Shown here piece after piece: positions 33,417 to 42,403 of a stretch of 63,251 bases of DNA. Every line of letters begins with the position of its first letter. The first letter of the stretch is position 1. The stretch comes from Clostridium tepidiprofundi DSM 19306 (GTDB taxonomy: Bacteria > Bacillota > Clostridia > Clostridiales > Clostridiaceae), in the NCBI RefSeq assembly GCF_001594005.1, contig NZ_LTBA01000015.1:1-63251 (forward strand), given 5' to 3'. The translations under genes and the position numbers were made by a program. The notes below the pieces were generated by a model that made no database searches, was not told where the DNA came from, and saw only the letters and a program-made list of their open reading frames with translations.

Positions 33417-36035
33417 ATGTCTACGTGGTATAAAAAATCTGCTGTTACAATAATTAATCAGTTGGGTAGTGATATAAATACCGGTTTGAATAGTGAGTAT
33501 GTTGAGAAGAATAGAACCATATATGGAGAGAATAAACTATTAAAGCGAAAAATGCCAAGCATTTTTAATATATTTCTAAAGCAATTAAATCAAATATGTT
33601 TTTTTTCTGTTATCATTATTATAATGTTACTATTTTATTTCAAGTATTATAATATAAGTGCAATTGTGATAGTTACTATGATTACTAATTTAATTGTTTG
33701 CACATGGTTGGAAAATAATAATATAAGAAAGATTAATGTAATCGAAAAATTAACTTCTTCATATGTTGATGTTATTAGAAATGGAAAAGTAGTATCGGTT
33801 CATTCTTCTGAACTTGTAGTTGGAGATATAGTTTACCTTAAAAAGAACAGATATGTTCCTGCTGATTTAAGAATAGTTGAAAGTGAAGGGCTGAAAATTA
33901 ATGAAATGTCTGTTACAGGAGAAAACTATGATGTTGAAAAATTTTCAGCCAAGATTGAAGAAACTCTATATAATATTTCAGAGATGAAAAATATGGCGTT
34001 TAAATCTACTAAAGTAACACATGGTAGTGGTATAGGTATTGTTGTTGAAGTTGGAATGAATACTCAAATTGGTAAGATAACGCAAGTATTGAATGATAAT
34101 TCATATAATAAACATAGTTTATTAAAAAAGGTGAACGAAACAATAAATAGTATTGCACTTATGGCTATTATTGTAGCTATTATAATTTCAATAATAGCAC
34201 TGCTTTTGGGTATGTCAGTTATTGATATAGCCAATATAAGTTTAAGTATATTATTAATTGGTATACCTTTTCAAACTACAATATTATTGTTTTTATATTT
34301 ATTTATTTTTACCAAAATACTTAGTAATGAGAAGATTCATTTAAAGAATTTATCCTCAATAGAAAAACTTGCAAATGTATCATTATTATTTACTGAGAAA
34401 CTTAATATTTTTTCGAAAAATGAAATGATAGTCAAAAAAGTATATGTTGATAATCAACTATATGATGCTTTAAATGAAAAAAATATATATATGTTAAGAG
34501 AAAACAGTAATGATAGTTTTGATAGGCTAATTCAAATTTCTTTGCTGTGTAATGATTCAACTTATTCCATTGAAGATGATTATGAAGAAGGGGATATTTT
34601 TGAAATAGCTCTTATAAAATTTGCACAAAGTAATTTGTTTTTTAAAGATAGTATAAACGCCATGTTTAGAAGGGTATTTGAGATACCATATGATTTAGAT
34701 AAGAAGATAAAGACAACCATAAATGAAGTTGATAATAACTATAGGGCCAATGTAGTTGGTTCAGTAGACAGTATCTTAGAAAGATGCACACATATATTGA
34801 AGAATGGTATCGAGGTGGAGATTACAGAACAGGATATTGAGGGCATAAAGAAAGCTGTTTTTGAAATGTCTAAGGAAGGTTTAATATCAATAGGAGAAGC
34901 ATATAGAAATTTTAATTATGAGCCGACTCTTGATGAAAATATTGAAAGCAATTTAGTTTTCGTGGGAGTAGTTGGCATGATTAATCCTTTGAAATTAGAT
35001 GCGTATGATGCTATTAATTTTTGTAATGATAATAATATTAGAGTTATTGTTTCAATGGAAGAAAATAAAATTGCATCATTTGAAATAGGGAAAGAATTGA
35101 ATTTAATAAAGAATAATATGAATGTGCTATCTGGTTTTGAACTAGAATTTATGGATGAAAAGGAATTTAGGAAAAATATAAAAATTAGAAATGTTTATTC
35201 TATGCTTGGTATAAAAGAGAGAGCTAGAATCGTTAAGCATTTAAAGGATATGGGATATATAATTGCTTCATTTGGAAGTAAATTAACAGAAATGCCTTAT
35301 TTGAAAATATCAGATTTGACAGTAGCAATAGGAGAAAAGTGCAGTAAAACAATAAAAAAGATATCTGATATTTATATGGAGAATATAGATATTGTTAGAT
35401 TTTTGAGATTGTTTAAGGAATGCAAACAAATAATGCAGACTATATTGAATATTATTGCATATTTGGTTACTTGTATTTCAGCAGGCATGGGTATTATTGT
35501 ACTTGGTTTTGCTTTTAACCAAAGCACTATTTTGAATGTTAATAATATTATTTGGATAAATTTTATTACAATAATTATTAGTTGCATTGCCATTATGCTT
35601 AATTATAAGAATACTGCATACTGTAAAATGAAAAGTATTGATTCTAAATTAATGTCGAATATAAATTTAAATAAACATGTAGTTACAGGACTTTTTATAG
35701 CTTTGGTTTCATTTGGAGGATTTTTATATGCAAATAGAATTTTACAAGAGAGTGCTCAAACAGTAGTATTTGCGATATTGGGTATATTTGAAGTGCTTTT
35801 TGCATTCAATTTTTCGGATGGCAAAATTTTATTTAAAAATTTATTTTCGAATTTACTACTTTTTCTAAACTTGTTGATTATAGGAATAATATTATCGGTA
35901 CCTTATAAAGTCGATTTTTTAGGACTTAATAGTATTCATATTAAAGAATGGTCTATAATTTTGATTTTACCTGTAGTTGGATTTTTTGTGACTCATGTAT
36001 ATAGATATAGTAAATATAAAAATTCATATAAATAA
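33417..36035 (+). CDS. Degenerate P-type ATPase homologue (predicted catalytically inactive)
   Basis: An intact 872-residue protein with P2-type cation ATPase architecture: N-terminal cation ATPase domain, M1-M2 (about 57-97), actuator domain (VVGDIVYLKKNRYVPADLRI), M3-M4 (about 244-300), P/N domains and C-terminal membrane helices. Key motifs are lost. TGES is TGEN (167-170). PEGLP in M4 is IPFQT. DKTGTLT is EKLNIFS, with Glu327 for the phosphorylated Asp. The TGD and TGDGVNDAP loops read VSMEEN and ASFGSKLTEMP. NLVTDGLPA in M6 is NFITIIISCIA. It thus probably lacks phosphorylation and ion sites but keeps the fold. A small membrane protein follows. Confidence 0.88.
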   Translation: MSTWYKKSAVTIINQLGSDINTGLNSEYVEKNRTIYGENKLLKRKMPSIFNIFLKQLNQICFFSVIIIIMLLFYFKYYNISAIVIVTMITNLIVCTWLENNNIRKINVIEKLTSSYVDVIRNGKVVSVHSSELVVGDIVYLKKNRYVPADLRIVESEGLKINEMSVTGENYDVEKFSAKIEETLYNISEMKNMAFKSTKVTHGSGIGIVVEVGMNTQIGKITQVLNDNSYNKHSLLKKVNETINSIALMAIIVAIIISIIALLLGMSVIDIANISLSILLIGIPFQTTILLFLYLFIFTKILSNEKIHLKNLSSIEKLANVSLLFTEKLNIFSKNEMIVKKVYVDNQLYDALNEKNIYMLRENSNDSFDRLIQISLLCNDSTYSIEDDYEEGDIFEIALIKFAQSNLFFKDSINAMFRRVFEIPYDLDKKIKTTINEVDNNYRANVVGSVDSILERCTHILKNGIEVEITEQDIEGIKKAVFEMSKEGLISIGEAYRNFNYEPTLDENIESNLVFVGVVGMINPLKLDAYDAINFCNDNNIRVIVSMEENKIASFEIGKELNLIKNNMNVLSGFELEFMDEKEFRKNIKIRNVYSMLGIKERARIVKHLKDMGYIIASFGSKLTEMPYLKISDLTVAIGEKCSKTIKKISDIYMENIDIVRFLRLFKECKQIMQTILNIIAYLVTCISAGMGIIVLGFAFNQSTILNVNNIIWINFITIIISCIAIMLNYKNTAYCKMKSIDSKLMSNINLNKHVVTGLFIALVSFGGFLYANRILQESAQTVVFAILGIFEVLFAFNFSDGKILFKNLFSNLLLFLNLLIIGIILSVPYKVDFLGLNSIHIKEWSIILILPVVGFFVTHVYRYSKYKNSYK

Positions 36036-36046
36036 ACATAAGTTAT

Positions 36047-36084
36047 TGTAATAATAATATTGTATTTGTAATATTATTATTTTG
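36047..36084 (+). terminator. AT-rich hairpin after the ATPase homologue
   Basis: AATAATAATATT pairs with AATATTATTATT, followed by TTT. It is a weak terminator because the stem is all A-T. Confidence 0.45.
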
Positions 36085-36107
36085 AAAGCTATATGAGGAG
36101 TTATGAT

Positions 36108-36365
36108 ATGAATTTTAATTATAAGGGTATAGCACTTATACCAATAGTAACTTTAATAGTAAATATAATAAAAAAGGCTGGAGTGCCAAGCAAGTTTGCA
36201 CCTTTGGTTTCGCTTATAATAGGGTTAATATTCGGTATTTTATTTTTAGCAGATAGTGATGTAAAACAAGGTATATTACTAGGAATAATCATTGGTATAA
36301 GTGCTTCCGGGCTTTATTCAAACGGAAAAGAATTAACAAGGAATATTTCAAGGAAAAGTAATTAA
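36108..36365 (+). CDS. Small holin-like membrane protein
   Basis: An 85-residue protein with three hydrophobic segments (about 6-22, 30-52 and 57-70), a KKAGVPSKFAPLVSLIIG motif and GASGLYSNGK-like spacing (ISASGLYSNGKEL). It resembles small phage-holin-like proteins of Firmicutes, but no lysin or phage gene is adjacent. AGGAG at 36096-36100 fits ATG 36108 rather than 36093. A role beside the inactive ATPase is unproven. Confidence 0.6.
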   Translation: MNFNYKGIALIPIVTLIVNIIKKAGVPSKFAPLVSLIIGLIFGILFLADSDVKQGILLGIIIGISASGLYSNGKELTRNISRKSN

Positions 36366-36406
36366 AATGGTAAAAATGGATATACTCTAAACATGGAGGT
36401 GATACC

Positions 36407-37777
36407 ATGGAAAGAGATATCATTGGGAGACCGTTGTGCTATTATGCTTTTAGTATTTATTTTGGGTGCTATTCATTAATAGTTTATGATAAGAGTAAAT
36501 TACTTGGTGCAGTTTTAACTGCATCTTTTTTAATAGTGTTTTTAATAAGTTTGGATAAAAAGTTTTTTGCTATAGTGCTTGGATTTTATTTTCTAGGTAT
36601 AGTATCTATAAATATGTATTACTGTAACAGCATTCCAAGTCAATCTATTATAAGAGTTAGAATTGTAGAATGTAATAAGAACTGTTGTATAGCAAATTAT
36701 AATAATAGGCTCATAAAATTATACATAAATTGTGATGAAAATAGTAAAGCCATATGTGAGGGAATTAAAGTTACTGTAAGAGGAAATTTTTCAAGAATAA
36801 ATAATTATTCAAGAGGATATATAGGAAATTACTATGTAAAACAAATAATTTCAATGCATAAAGATATTTGGTATAAATTATCAGAATACAAAAGAGAAGT
36901 ATATATGGAATTTGAAAATAAGCTAGGTAAACAACACGCTGCTTATGTTATGGCATTATGCGTAGGAGAAGATAAGTACTTATCGTTTGGTCAAAAGGAG
37001 AATATGAAAAAATTAGGTATTGTTCATGCTATATGTGTTTCGGGTTTTCATATAGCAATTTTATATATGGTTCTCGAATATTTAGGGGGAATGACTATAG
37101 CTTTTCCTTTATCACTTATATATGTATTATTTACAGGGTGTAAATCTTCCACAATTAGAGCATTTATTATGATTTCTATTATGAAAATTTCTAAAAAAGT
37201 ATTTAGAAATTATGATAGTCTTTCAGCACTTTGCTTTTCGATAATTGTAATTTTGATTATAAAACCTTTTTATGTTATAAGCATAGGGTTTGTATTATCT
37301 GTGCTTTCTGTACTGGGAATAATTTTGTTTTATAAAGTATTTAATAGATGTCTCTATAAATTACCTATAAAAGTGAATAATTCAATTAGTTTAAGTATTT
37401 CGTCACAAATTTTTTCTATGCCGTATGCTGCATTGATTTTTAAAAAAATAAGTATTGGATTTATATTAGCAAATATTTTATTAATGCCTATTTTATCTAT
37501 AGTTGTTATTTTAGGCAATATGGGTATTTTATTATTTAAAGTCAAATTCATTTTCTATATAATATGCTACATATTAAAAACGGTATTAACTATATTTTCA
37601 GGTGCAGAATATATTCTATCGAGAATTGTGCCTGATATGATGAATATATCATTTATTAATGTTGAAATATATTTATTGCTGTTATTTACTTTGATTATGA
37701 TTAAGAAGGGTAATAATGAGGTTAAATTTATACCACTGTGCGTACTTCCTGTTTTAATATTACAGATTTATGTTTAA
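36407..37777 (+). CDS. comEC: ComEC/Rec2-family DNA channel protein, short form without MBL domain
   Basis: A 456-residue polytopic protein. The N-terminus has membrane helices and a DUF4131-like OB region (about 70-150). The Competence domain begins near 185 (YVMALCVGEDKYLSFGQ, then GIVHAICVSGFHIAIL). About ten hydrophobic helices are present. Typical ComEC is 700-800 residues with a C-terminal metallo-beta-lactamase domain; here the frame ends after the channel domain and no HxHxDH-type sequence follows before holA. GGAGGTGATACC precedes the ATG. Confidence 0.85.
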   Translation: MERDIIGRPLCYYAFSIYFGCYSLIVYDKSKLLGAVLTASFLIVFLISLDKKFFAIVLGFYFLGIVSINMYYCNSIPSQSIIRVRIVECNKNCCIANYNNRLIKLYINCDENSKAICEGIKVTVRGNFSRINNYSRGYIGNYYVKQIISMHKDIWYKLSEYKREVYMEFENKLGKQHAAYVMALCVGEDKYLSFGQKENMKKLGIVHAICVSGFHIAILYMVLEYLGGMTIAFPLSLIYVLFTGCKSSTIRAFIMISIMKISKKVFRNYDSLSALCFSIIVILIIKPFYVISIGFVLSVLSVLGIILFYKVFNRCLYKLPIKVNNSISLSISSQIFSMPYAALIFKKISIGFILANILLMPILSIVVILGNMGILLFKVKFIFYIICYILKTVLTIFSGAEYILSRIVPDMMNISFINVEIYLLLLFTLIMIKKGNNEVKFIPLCVLPVLILQIYV

Positions 37778-37877
37778 GACGTTTTAAAGAAAATAACAAG
37801 TCAAATATGCTTTTTAAAATGCTTAAAGTGAGAATTAGAAATGAAATTAATGCTGATATATATAGAGAGAATTATGC

Positions 37878-37883
37878 TATAAT
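37878..37883 (+). promoter_or_regulatory. Extended -10 promoter element before holA
   Basis: TGCTATAAT (TG at -15/-14 type) lies about 56 bases before ATG 37939; no clear -35 is seen. Confidence 0.4.
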
Positions 37884-37938
37884 ATATTTGGTCGATATAC
37901 ATTTGTTTTAAATATCTTTGTGGAGGAATAGTGATTTT

Positions 37939-38970
37939 ATGAATTATTTTGAATTTGAGAAGCATATAAAGAATGGTGATATAAAAAATGTTTATGTTTT
38001 TTTTGGTACAGATGAAAACTTAATTAAAAATAGCATAAAGTTAATTTCTGATAGAGTAATAAATGATGAATTAAAGGAATTAAATTATGTAAAGATAGAT
38101 GGGAGCAAGGCAGATTTTAGTGAAATTGAAAATGCATGTGAGACATTGCCAATTATGAGTGATAAAAGGATTATTGAGGTTTATAGAGCGGATTTTTTAG
38201 ATGATAAAATATGTAATACTAAAAAAGAGAAGAGTACTATGTTTAACCAAATATACAAATATTGCAAAGATATTCCTCGCCACTGTATATTGATAATGTA
38301 TATAATTTTAGGGAATGATAGAGATAAACCGGGTAAAAAATTAAAGAGTATGGATAAAGTGTCATATGTTGTAAGAGTTGATAAATTCAAGGGCGAGATG
38401 CTTAGAAAAAGAGTGAAAGAATTGTTTTTGAGTAGAGGTAAGAAGATTGAGAGAGCAGAATTGGTTCTTTTCTGCAATGAAGTAGATAACAATATGAATA
38501 TAATAGAAAATGAAGTGGAGAAACTATGCAGTTATACAGAGGAAAGGGATATAAAAAAAGAAGATATTTATGAAATGCTTCCTCAAAAGAATGATAAAGA
38601 TATTTTTAATTTAGTTGATTTATTATCTCAGAGGAAAATAAAAAATGCATTAGATGTTTTGCATGAACTCATATTTAAAGGAGAAAAAATACCATATATA
38701 CTTTTTATGATTCAGAGACAATTTAAGCTGCTTTTTAATATAAAAATAGGAGTGCAAAGTGGTAAGGATAAAGAAAACTTGGCTCGTGAGTTGAAATTAC
38801 ATCCCTACATTTGTGAAAAAATGATAGCTCAAAGTAAAAAATTTGAATTAGAACAGCTTGAAAGAATTTTAGAAATGTGCTTAGAATCAGAGAGCAGAAT
38901 AAAAAGCACTTCATCTGATAATAGAATAGAAATGGAACTGCTTATCATTAACTCAATAGTAAATAAATGA
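37939..38970 (+). CDS. holA: DNA polymerase III subunit delta
   Basis: A 343-residue clamp-loader subunit that opens the beta clamp. It shows the HolA pattern: NVYVFFGTDENLIKNSIKLI at the start, central AAA-like domains (DIFNLVDLLSQRKIKNALDV) and a helical C-terminal collar (PYILFMIQRQFKLLFNIKIG). GGAGG at 37922 supports ATG 37939. It is followed by rpsT on the opposite strand, the standard holA-rpsT pairing of Firmicutes. Confidence 0.92.
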   Translation: MNYFEFEKHIKNGDIKNVYVFFGTDENLIKNSIKLISDRVINDELKELNYVKIDGSKADFSEIENACETLPIMSDKRIIEVYRADFLDDKICNTKKEKSTMFNQIYKYCKDIPRHCILIMYIILGNDRDKPGKKLKSMDKVSYVVRVDKFKGEMLRKRVKELFLSRGKKIERAELVLFCNEVDNNMNIIENEVEKLCSYTEERDIKKEDIYEMLPQKNDKDIFNLVDLLSQRKIKNALDVLHELIFKGEKIPYILFMIQRQFKLLFNIKIGVQSGKDKENLARELKLHPYICEKMIAQSKKFELEQLERILEMCLESESRIKSTSSDNRIEMELLIINSIVNK

Positions 38971-39053
38971 TAATACTTAACATAAAACAAAAGTATTGTA
39001 AATTCTGTTATTGATGAAAAATTTACAATTAAAATGATAATGTTAAGGTAAAA

Positions 39054-39082
39054 TAAAAAGCCAGTTTAAAAACTGGCTTAAG
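39054..39082 (-). terminator. Terminator of rpsT
   Basis: On the minus strand, AAGCCAGTT pairs with AACTGGCTT and is followed by TTTTATTTTA. Confidence 0.85.
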
Positions 39083-39086
39083 TACA

Positions 39087-39347
39087 TTACATAGCGTTTA
39101 ATTTTGATGCTAATCTTGATTTCTTTCTTGCAGCTTTATTTTTATGTAAAACATTCTTTGAAGCAGCCATATCTAAAGCTTTAACTACGTTTCTGAAGTT
39201 TACAGTAGCTTCTTCTTTATTACCAGCTTCAACAGCTACCTCGAATCTCTTGATTGTTGTCTTTAATGCAGATTTAATCATTCTATTTCTAAGAGCCTTA
39301 GTTTGATTTACTCTGATTCTTTTCTTAGCAGATCTTGAATGTGCCAT
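39087..39347 (-). CDS. rpsT: Small ribosomal subunit protein S20
   Basis: An 86-residue bS20 ([40 protein letters not shown]). It is very basic and helical and binds 16S rRNA. The minus-strand ribosome binding site AAGGTGGTG precedes the ATG. It diverges from gpr across about 220 bases. Confidence 0.97.
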   Translation of the reverse strand: MAHSRSAKKRIRVNQTKALRNRMIKSALKTTIKRFEVAVEAGNKEEATVNFRNVVKALDMAASKNVLHKNKAARKKSRLASKLNAM

Positions 39348-39569
39348 TATTTTTCACCACCTTATTATGTTATATATTATACGCAGCTTGGGGAAAATGC
39401 GTAATGTTTCATATTAACACGAGTTATTATAGCATTAATTTGATATTACTTCAAGTATATATTTCTAAAAAATATGAAAAGTAAAAAACAATTTATAGAA
39501 TAATTTAGTGTCAAATTGCAAATTATTAATTATATATGCAATATGTTAAGAAAAGGTTAGGGTGATGAA

Positions 39570-40544
39570 ATGATAAACATTAGAACTGATTTAGCTGTTG
39601 AAGCACAGGAGATGTATAAGAAACAAACAAAGCAGAATATTCCTGGTACAAAAATTAGTGAATACATGGATGAAGATATAAAAGTTACAATAGTTTCTAT
39701 AATTGATGAAAAGGGAGAAGAGATTATAGGAAAACCTAAAGGAACATATATTACTCTCGAAATACCAGAATTTGTACATTACGATCAAGAATCTATGAAT
39801 AGAGTGAGTCAAGTTATTGCAAAGAATCTATCACCATTAATAAAATTAGAAGATAGTATGACGGCACTTGTTGTTGGGCTTGGAAACTGGAAAGTTACGC
39901 CTGATGCTGTCGGACCAAAGGTTGTTTCAAAGATAATGGTTACAAGACATTTGAAACAGTTAGTACCTGACTCGATCGATGAAGAAGTTAGGCCAGTATG
40001 TGCTATTGCACCAGGTGTATTGGGTATAACAGGTATGGAGACTCGTGAGATTATTAAAGGTATTGTAGAAAAAACAAAGCCTAATCTTGTGATTTGTGTT
40101 GATGCATTAGCGTCAAGAAGACTTGAAAGAGTAAATAAAACGATTCAGATTAGCAATACAGGTATATCACCAGGTTCTGGTGTAGGTAATAGACGTATGG
40201 AAATTAGTGAAAGAACTTTAGGTATTCCAGTAATTGCTATTGGTGTGCCAACTGTTGTAGATGCGGCTACTATGGCAAATGATACTATCGATTTGGTATT
40301 GGATGAAATGATAAAATTATCGAATAAGGGAGGAGAATTTTATAATATACTAAAGTCGGTGGACAAAAACGAAAAACACAGACTCATTAAAGAGGTTTTA
40401 GATCCATATGTTGGCGATTTAATGGTGACTCCTAAAGAGGTTGATATGATAATTGATTCTGTTTCTAAAATTATTGCAAATGGAGTGAATATAGCACTTC
40501 AACCTGCACTTGATTTAGAAGATATAGGTAAGTATATTAATTAA
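39570..40544 (+). CDS. gpr: Germination protease GPR
   Basis: A 324-residue aspartic-type protease that degrades small acid-soluble spore proteins at germination. It has the propeptide region (INIRTDLAVEAQEMYKKQ), ALVVGLGNWKVTPDAVGP, RPVCAIAPGVLGITGMET and VDALASRRLERVNKTIQISN. It is made as a zymogen in the forespore. Direct proof that the organism is a spore former. GGGTGATGA precedes the ATG. spoIIP follows. Confidence 0.97.
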   Translation: MINIRTDLAVEAQEMYKKQTKQNIPGTKISEYMDEDIKVTIVSIIDEKGEEIIGKPKGTYITLEIPEFVHYDQESMNRVSQVIAKNLSPLIKLEDSMTALVVGLGNWKVTPDAVGPKVVSKIMVTRHLKQLVPDSIDEEVRPVCAIAPGVLGITGMETREIIKGIVEKTKPNLVICVDALASRRLERVNKTIQISNTGISPGSGVGNRRMEISERTLGIPVIAIGVPTVVDAATMANDTIDLVLDEMIKLSNKGGEFYNILKSVDKNEKHRLIKEVLDPYVGDLMVTPKEVDMIIDSVSKIIANGVNIALQPALDLEDIGKYIN

Positions 40545-40573
40545 CGCATATGTTTTATATATGATTTATAATT

Positions 40574-40608
40574 TTGTAAAACTCCTACTTAATAGAGTGG
40601 GAGTTTTA
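40574..40608 (+). terminator. Terminator of gpr
   Basis: AAACTCCTACTT pairs with GAGTGGGAGTTT over a 4-base loop. The stem resembles the first hairpin of the dispersed repeat. Confidence 0.75.
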
Positions 40609-40686
40609 AGTTTTTAATTAAAAAAAATTTTTCATATCAATATTCAATATTCAATATTCAATTGCTCAATATTACAATACTTTTAT
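40609..40686 (+). repeat. Intergenic TCAATAT heptad repeat
   Basis: TCAATAT is repeated three times exactly (40637-40657), then decays (TCAATTG). The surrounding DNA is AT-rich. No gene. Confidence 0.75.
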
Positions 40687-40752
40687 TTTTATAAGTGGGA
40701 TGTTGAAGCTTTTGCTTTAGCAAAACGAGTTCGCTTTGTTCTGGAAAATATT
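40687..40752 (+). repeat. Dispersed palindromic repeat, copy B
   Basis: TTTATAAGTGGGATGTTGAAG, then CTTTTGCTTTAGCAAAACGAG and TTCGCTTTGTTC. TTTTGC/GCAAAA forms a perfect hairpin around TTTA. It lies between gpr and spoIIP. Confidence 0.8.
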
Positions 40753-40756
40753 CCAA

Positions 40757-40784
40757 GAATATATACATGATAGTACACATATAT
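40757..40784 (+). promoter_or_regulatory. Candidate sigma-E promoter of spoIIP
   Basis: GAATATA (40757-40763), a 14-base spacer and CATATAT (40778-40784) resemble sigma-E elements; spoIIP is in the sigma-E regulon in Bacillus. Inference. Confidence 0.35.
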
Positions 40785-40853
40785 TTTATTATAAACGATG
40801 GGAAATGTTGTGGGGGTATTAATATAATAGAATAAGATTGAGGGGTGTAAAAA

Positions 40854-41927
40854 ATGGCTTACAAAAGTATAAAAAAAGGTAAATATAATTCCCATAATGG
40901 AATGAATAAATTTTATTTTAATCTACTGATAATAGTGCTTATAATATTGTTTTTAACTGTTTTGCCTATAAAAATGAACACTCGAAATACCATTCAAAAT
41001 AAGGACAAGTTTTCTATGAACACTCCTTTGACGAAAGATAAAAATGAAAATATTGGTATGATAAAGCGTATTGCTTATGAATTTGAATCAAAAATAAAAG
41101 ATCCAATTACAATTATGAGCAGGGAATTGATATTTTTTAAAAGTGGAAATGATAAAAATAATAAGAATTGTACTGATATAAAACCTTTTGTTATCAATAA
41201 TGATGATATTTCAAAAATCAATAGTTTACAGAATGAAAACTATGATAAAGAGTTTTCGTTAGATGATAAAGGAATAATTAAAACTTCAAAGATTGTAAAT
41301 AAAAATAGTGTTGTTTCTAAAAAGGCTTGTATATTAATTTATCATTCACATACAAGTGAAGGATACAGACCTAAAGATTCACATACTAGAGACAATAATT
41401 ATAATGTTTGTAAGGTTGGAGACATAATTGCAAATGAATTAAGAGAAAAGTATAAAATAAATGTAATACATGATAAAACAATACACGATAAGTCATATAT
41501 AAAAAGCTATTACAATTCGAGGGAAGCTGTAAAAAATTATCTAAAAAAATACAAAAGTTTTGATATTATTATTGATATTCATAGGGATGAAATAGAGGAT
41601 AAGAGACTTGTAACAGGTAAAGTAAATGGTAAGTCTGTTGCAAAGTATATGTTTGTTCTTGCTACAGGTAATCCTCATTATTCTAAAAACAGAGCATTAG
41701 TTAATAAGTTAATTGCCATATCAGATAAATTATATCCGGGACTTTTGAGGAATATTAAGTTATATGATAAATATAAAAGGGGTATAACATATTTTAATCA
41801 GGATTTAAGTGATAATGCTATTTTAATGGAAGTTGGAGGTAATAGCAATAACATTGATGAAGCTAAAAACTCAGCTGCTTTTATAGCTAAAATTTTAGCG
41901 GAATATATTTACAATAAATATGAATAA
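40854..41927 (+). CDS. spoIIP: Stage II sporulation protein P
   Basis: A 357-residue membrane-anchored amidase/endopeptidase for forespore engulfment. It has a transmembrane helix (about 23-43), a linker, and the SpoIIP domain (about 155-357: ILIYHSHTSEGYRP, FDIIIDIHRDEI, ILMEVGGNSNNIDEA) with His and Glu residues of the zinc site. With SpoIID and SpoIIM it strips septal peptidoglycan. AGGGGTGTAAAA precedes the ATG. Confidence 0.95.
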   Translation: MAYKSIKKGKYNSHNGMNKFYFNLLIIVLIILFLTVLPIKMNTRNTIQNKDKFSMNTPLTKDKNENIGMIKRIAYEFESKIKDPITIMSRELIFFKSGNDKNNKNCTDIKPFVINNDDISKINSLQNENYDKEFSLDDKGIIKTSKIVNKNSVVSKKACILIYHSHTSEGYRPKDSHTRDNNYNVCKVGDIIANELREKYKINVIHDKTIHDKSYIKSYYNSREAVKNYLKKYKSFDIIIDIHRDEIEDKRLVTGKVNGKSVAKYMFVLATGNPHYSKNRALVNKLIAISDKLYPGLLRNIKLYDKYKRGITYFNQDLSDNAILMEVGGNSNNIDEAKNSAAFIAKILAEYIYNKYE

Positions 41928-41970
41928 AAAAATTGAAATAGGCACATCCTTAAAAGGGAGGTGTTTATTT

Positions 41971-42339
41971 TTGCTTAGAGATAAAAGAAAATACATATTT
42001 GTGATTATTTTAGTTTTAATGATAGTATTTGTAGGGATAATTATAGTTAATATTCACTTAAATAAAAGTGTAGGATGCTTTAATTCAAATTACACGAGTG
42101 AAAGAGAAAAGAACAATTTTAAGATATATGTAATAAAGGGTTCTAATGAAGTAAAATTGGAGTTCTTAGAACATTGTATTCAAATAAATAAAAGCAAAAT
42201 TAATGCTTTAAAATATAATTTAAATAAAAAATTAATACATATATTAAAGTTAGTAAATAATAAATATCACTATTTGTTGGATAGTATAAGTATAAATTGG
42301 ACAAAACTATTGACAAGGTTAGAGAATATTGTGATATAA
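41971..42339 (+). CDS. Hypothetical single-pass membrane protein (122 aa)
   Basis: It has a short basic N-terminus (LRDKRKY), one transmembrane helix (about 8-30, IFVIILVLMIVFVGIIIVNI) and a roughly 90-residue Lys/Asn-rich outer domain with two cysteines. I do not recognise it. GGGAGGTG at 41956-41963 matches TTG 41971; the in-frame ATG 41920, which overlaps spoIIP, has no ribosome binding site. Its position after spoIIP suggests a sporulation-associated role (inference). The lepA promoter overlaps its 3' end. Confidence 0.6.
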   Translation: MLRDKRKYIFVIILVLMIVFVGIIIVNIHLNKSVGCFNSNYTSEREKNNFKIYVIKGSNEVKLEFLEHCIQINKSKINALKYNLNKKLIHILKLVNNKYHYLLDSISINWTKLLTRLENIVI

Positions 42340-42340
42340 T
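42310..42340 (+). promoter_or_regulatory. Probable promoter of lepA
   Basis: TTGACA (42310-42315) and TATAAT (42335-42340) have a rather long 19-base spacer. Confidence 0.55.
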
Positions 42341-42403
42341 CTAACATGGTGAATAATTGATATTTATCGATAGAATACATTTACTTTATGGAGGTATTGT
42401 GAT

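Noticed and set aside
33417-36035. P-type ATPase as an ordinary pseudogene
   Set aside because: There are no stops or frameshifts over 872 codons, and membrane segments and domain order are maintained; I prefer an inactive but selected protein.
37801-37938. Missing MBL domain of ComEC in another frame by a frameshift
   Set aside because: Only about 140 bases lie between comEC and holA, too short for the domain, and no zinc-binding motif appears in any frame.
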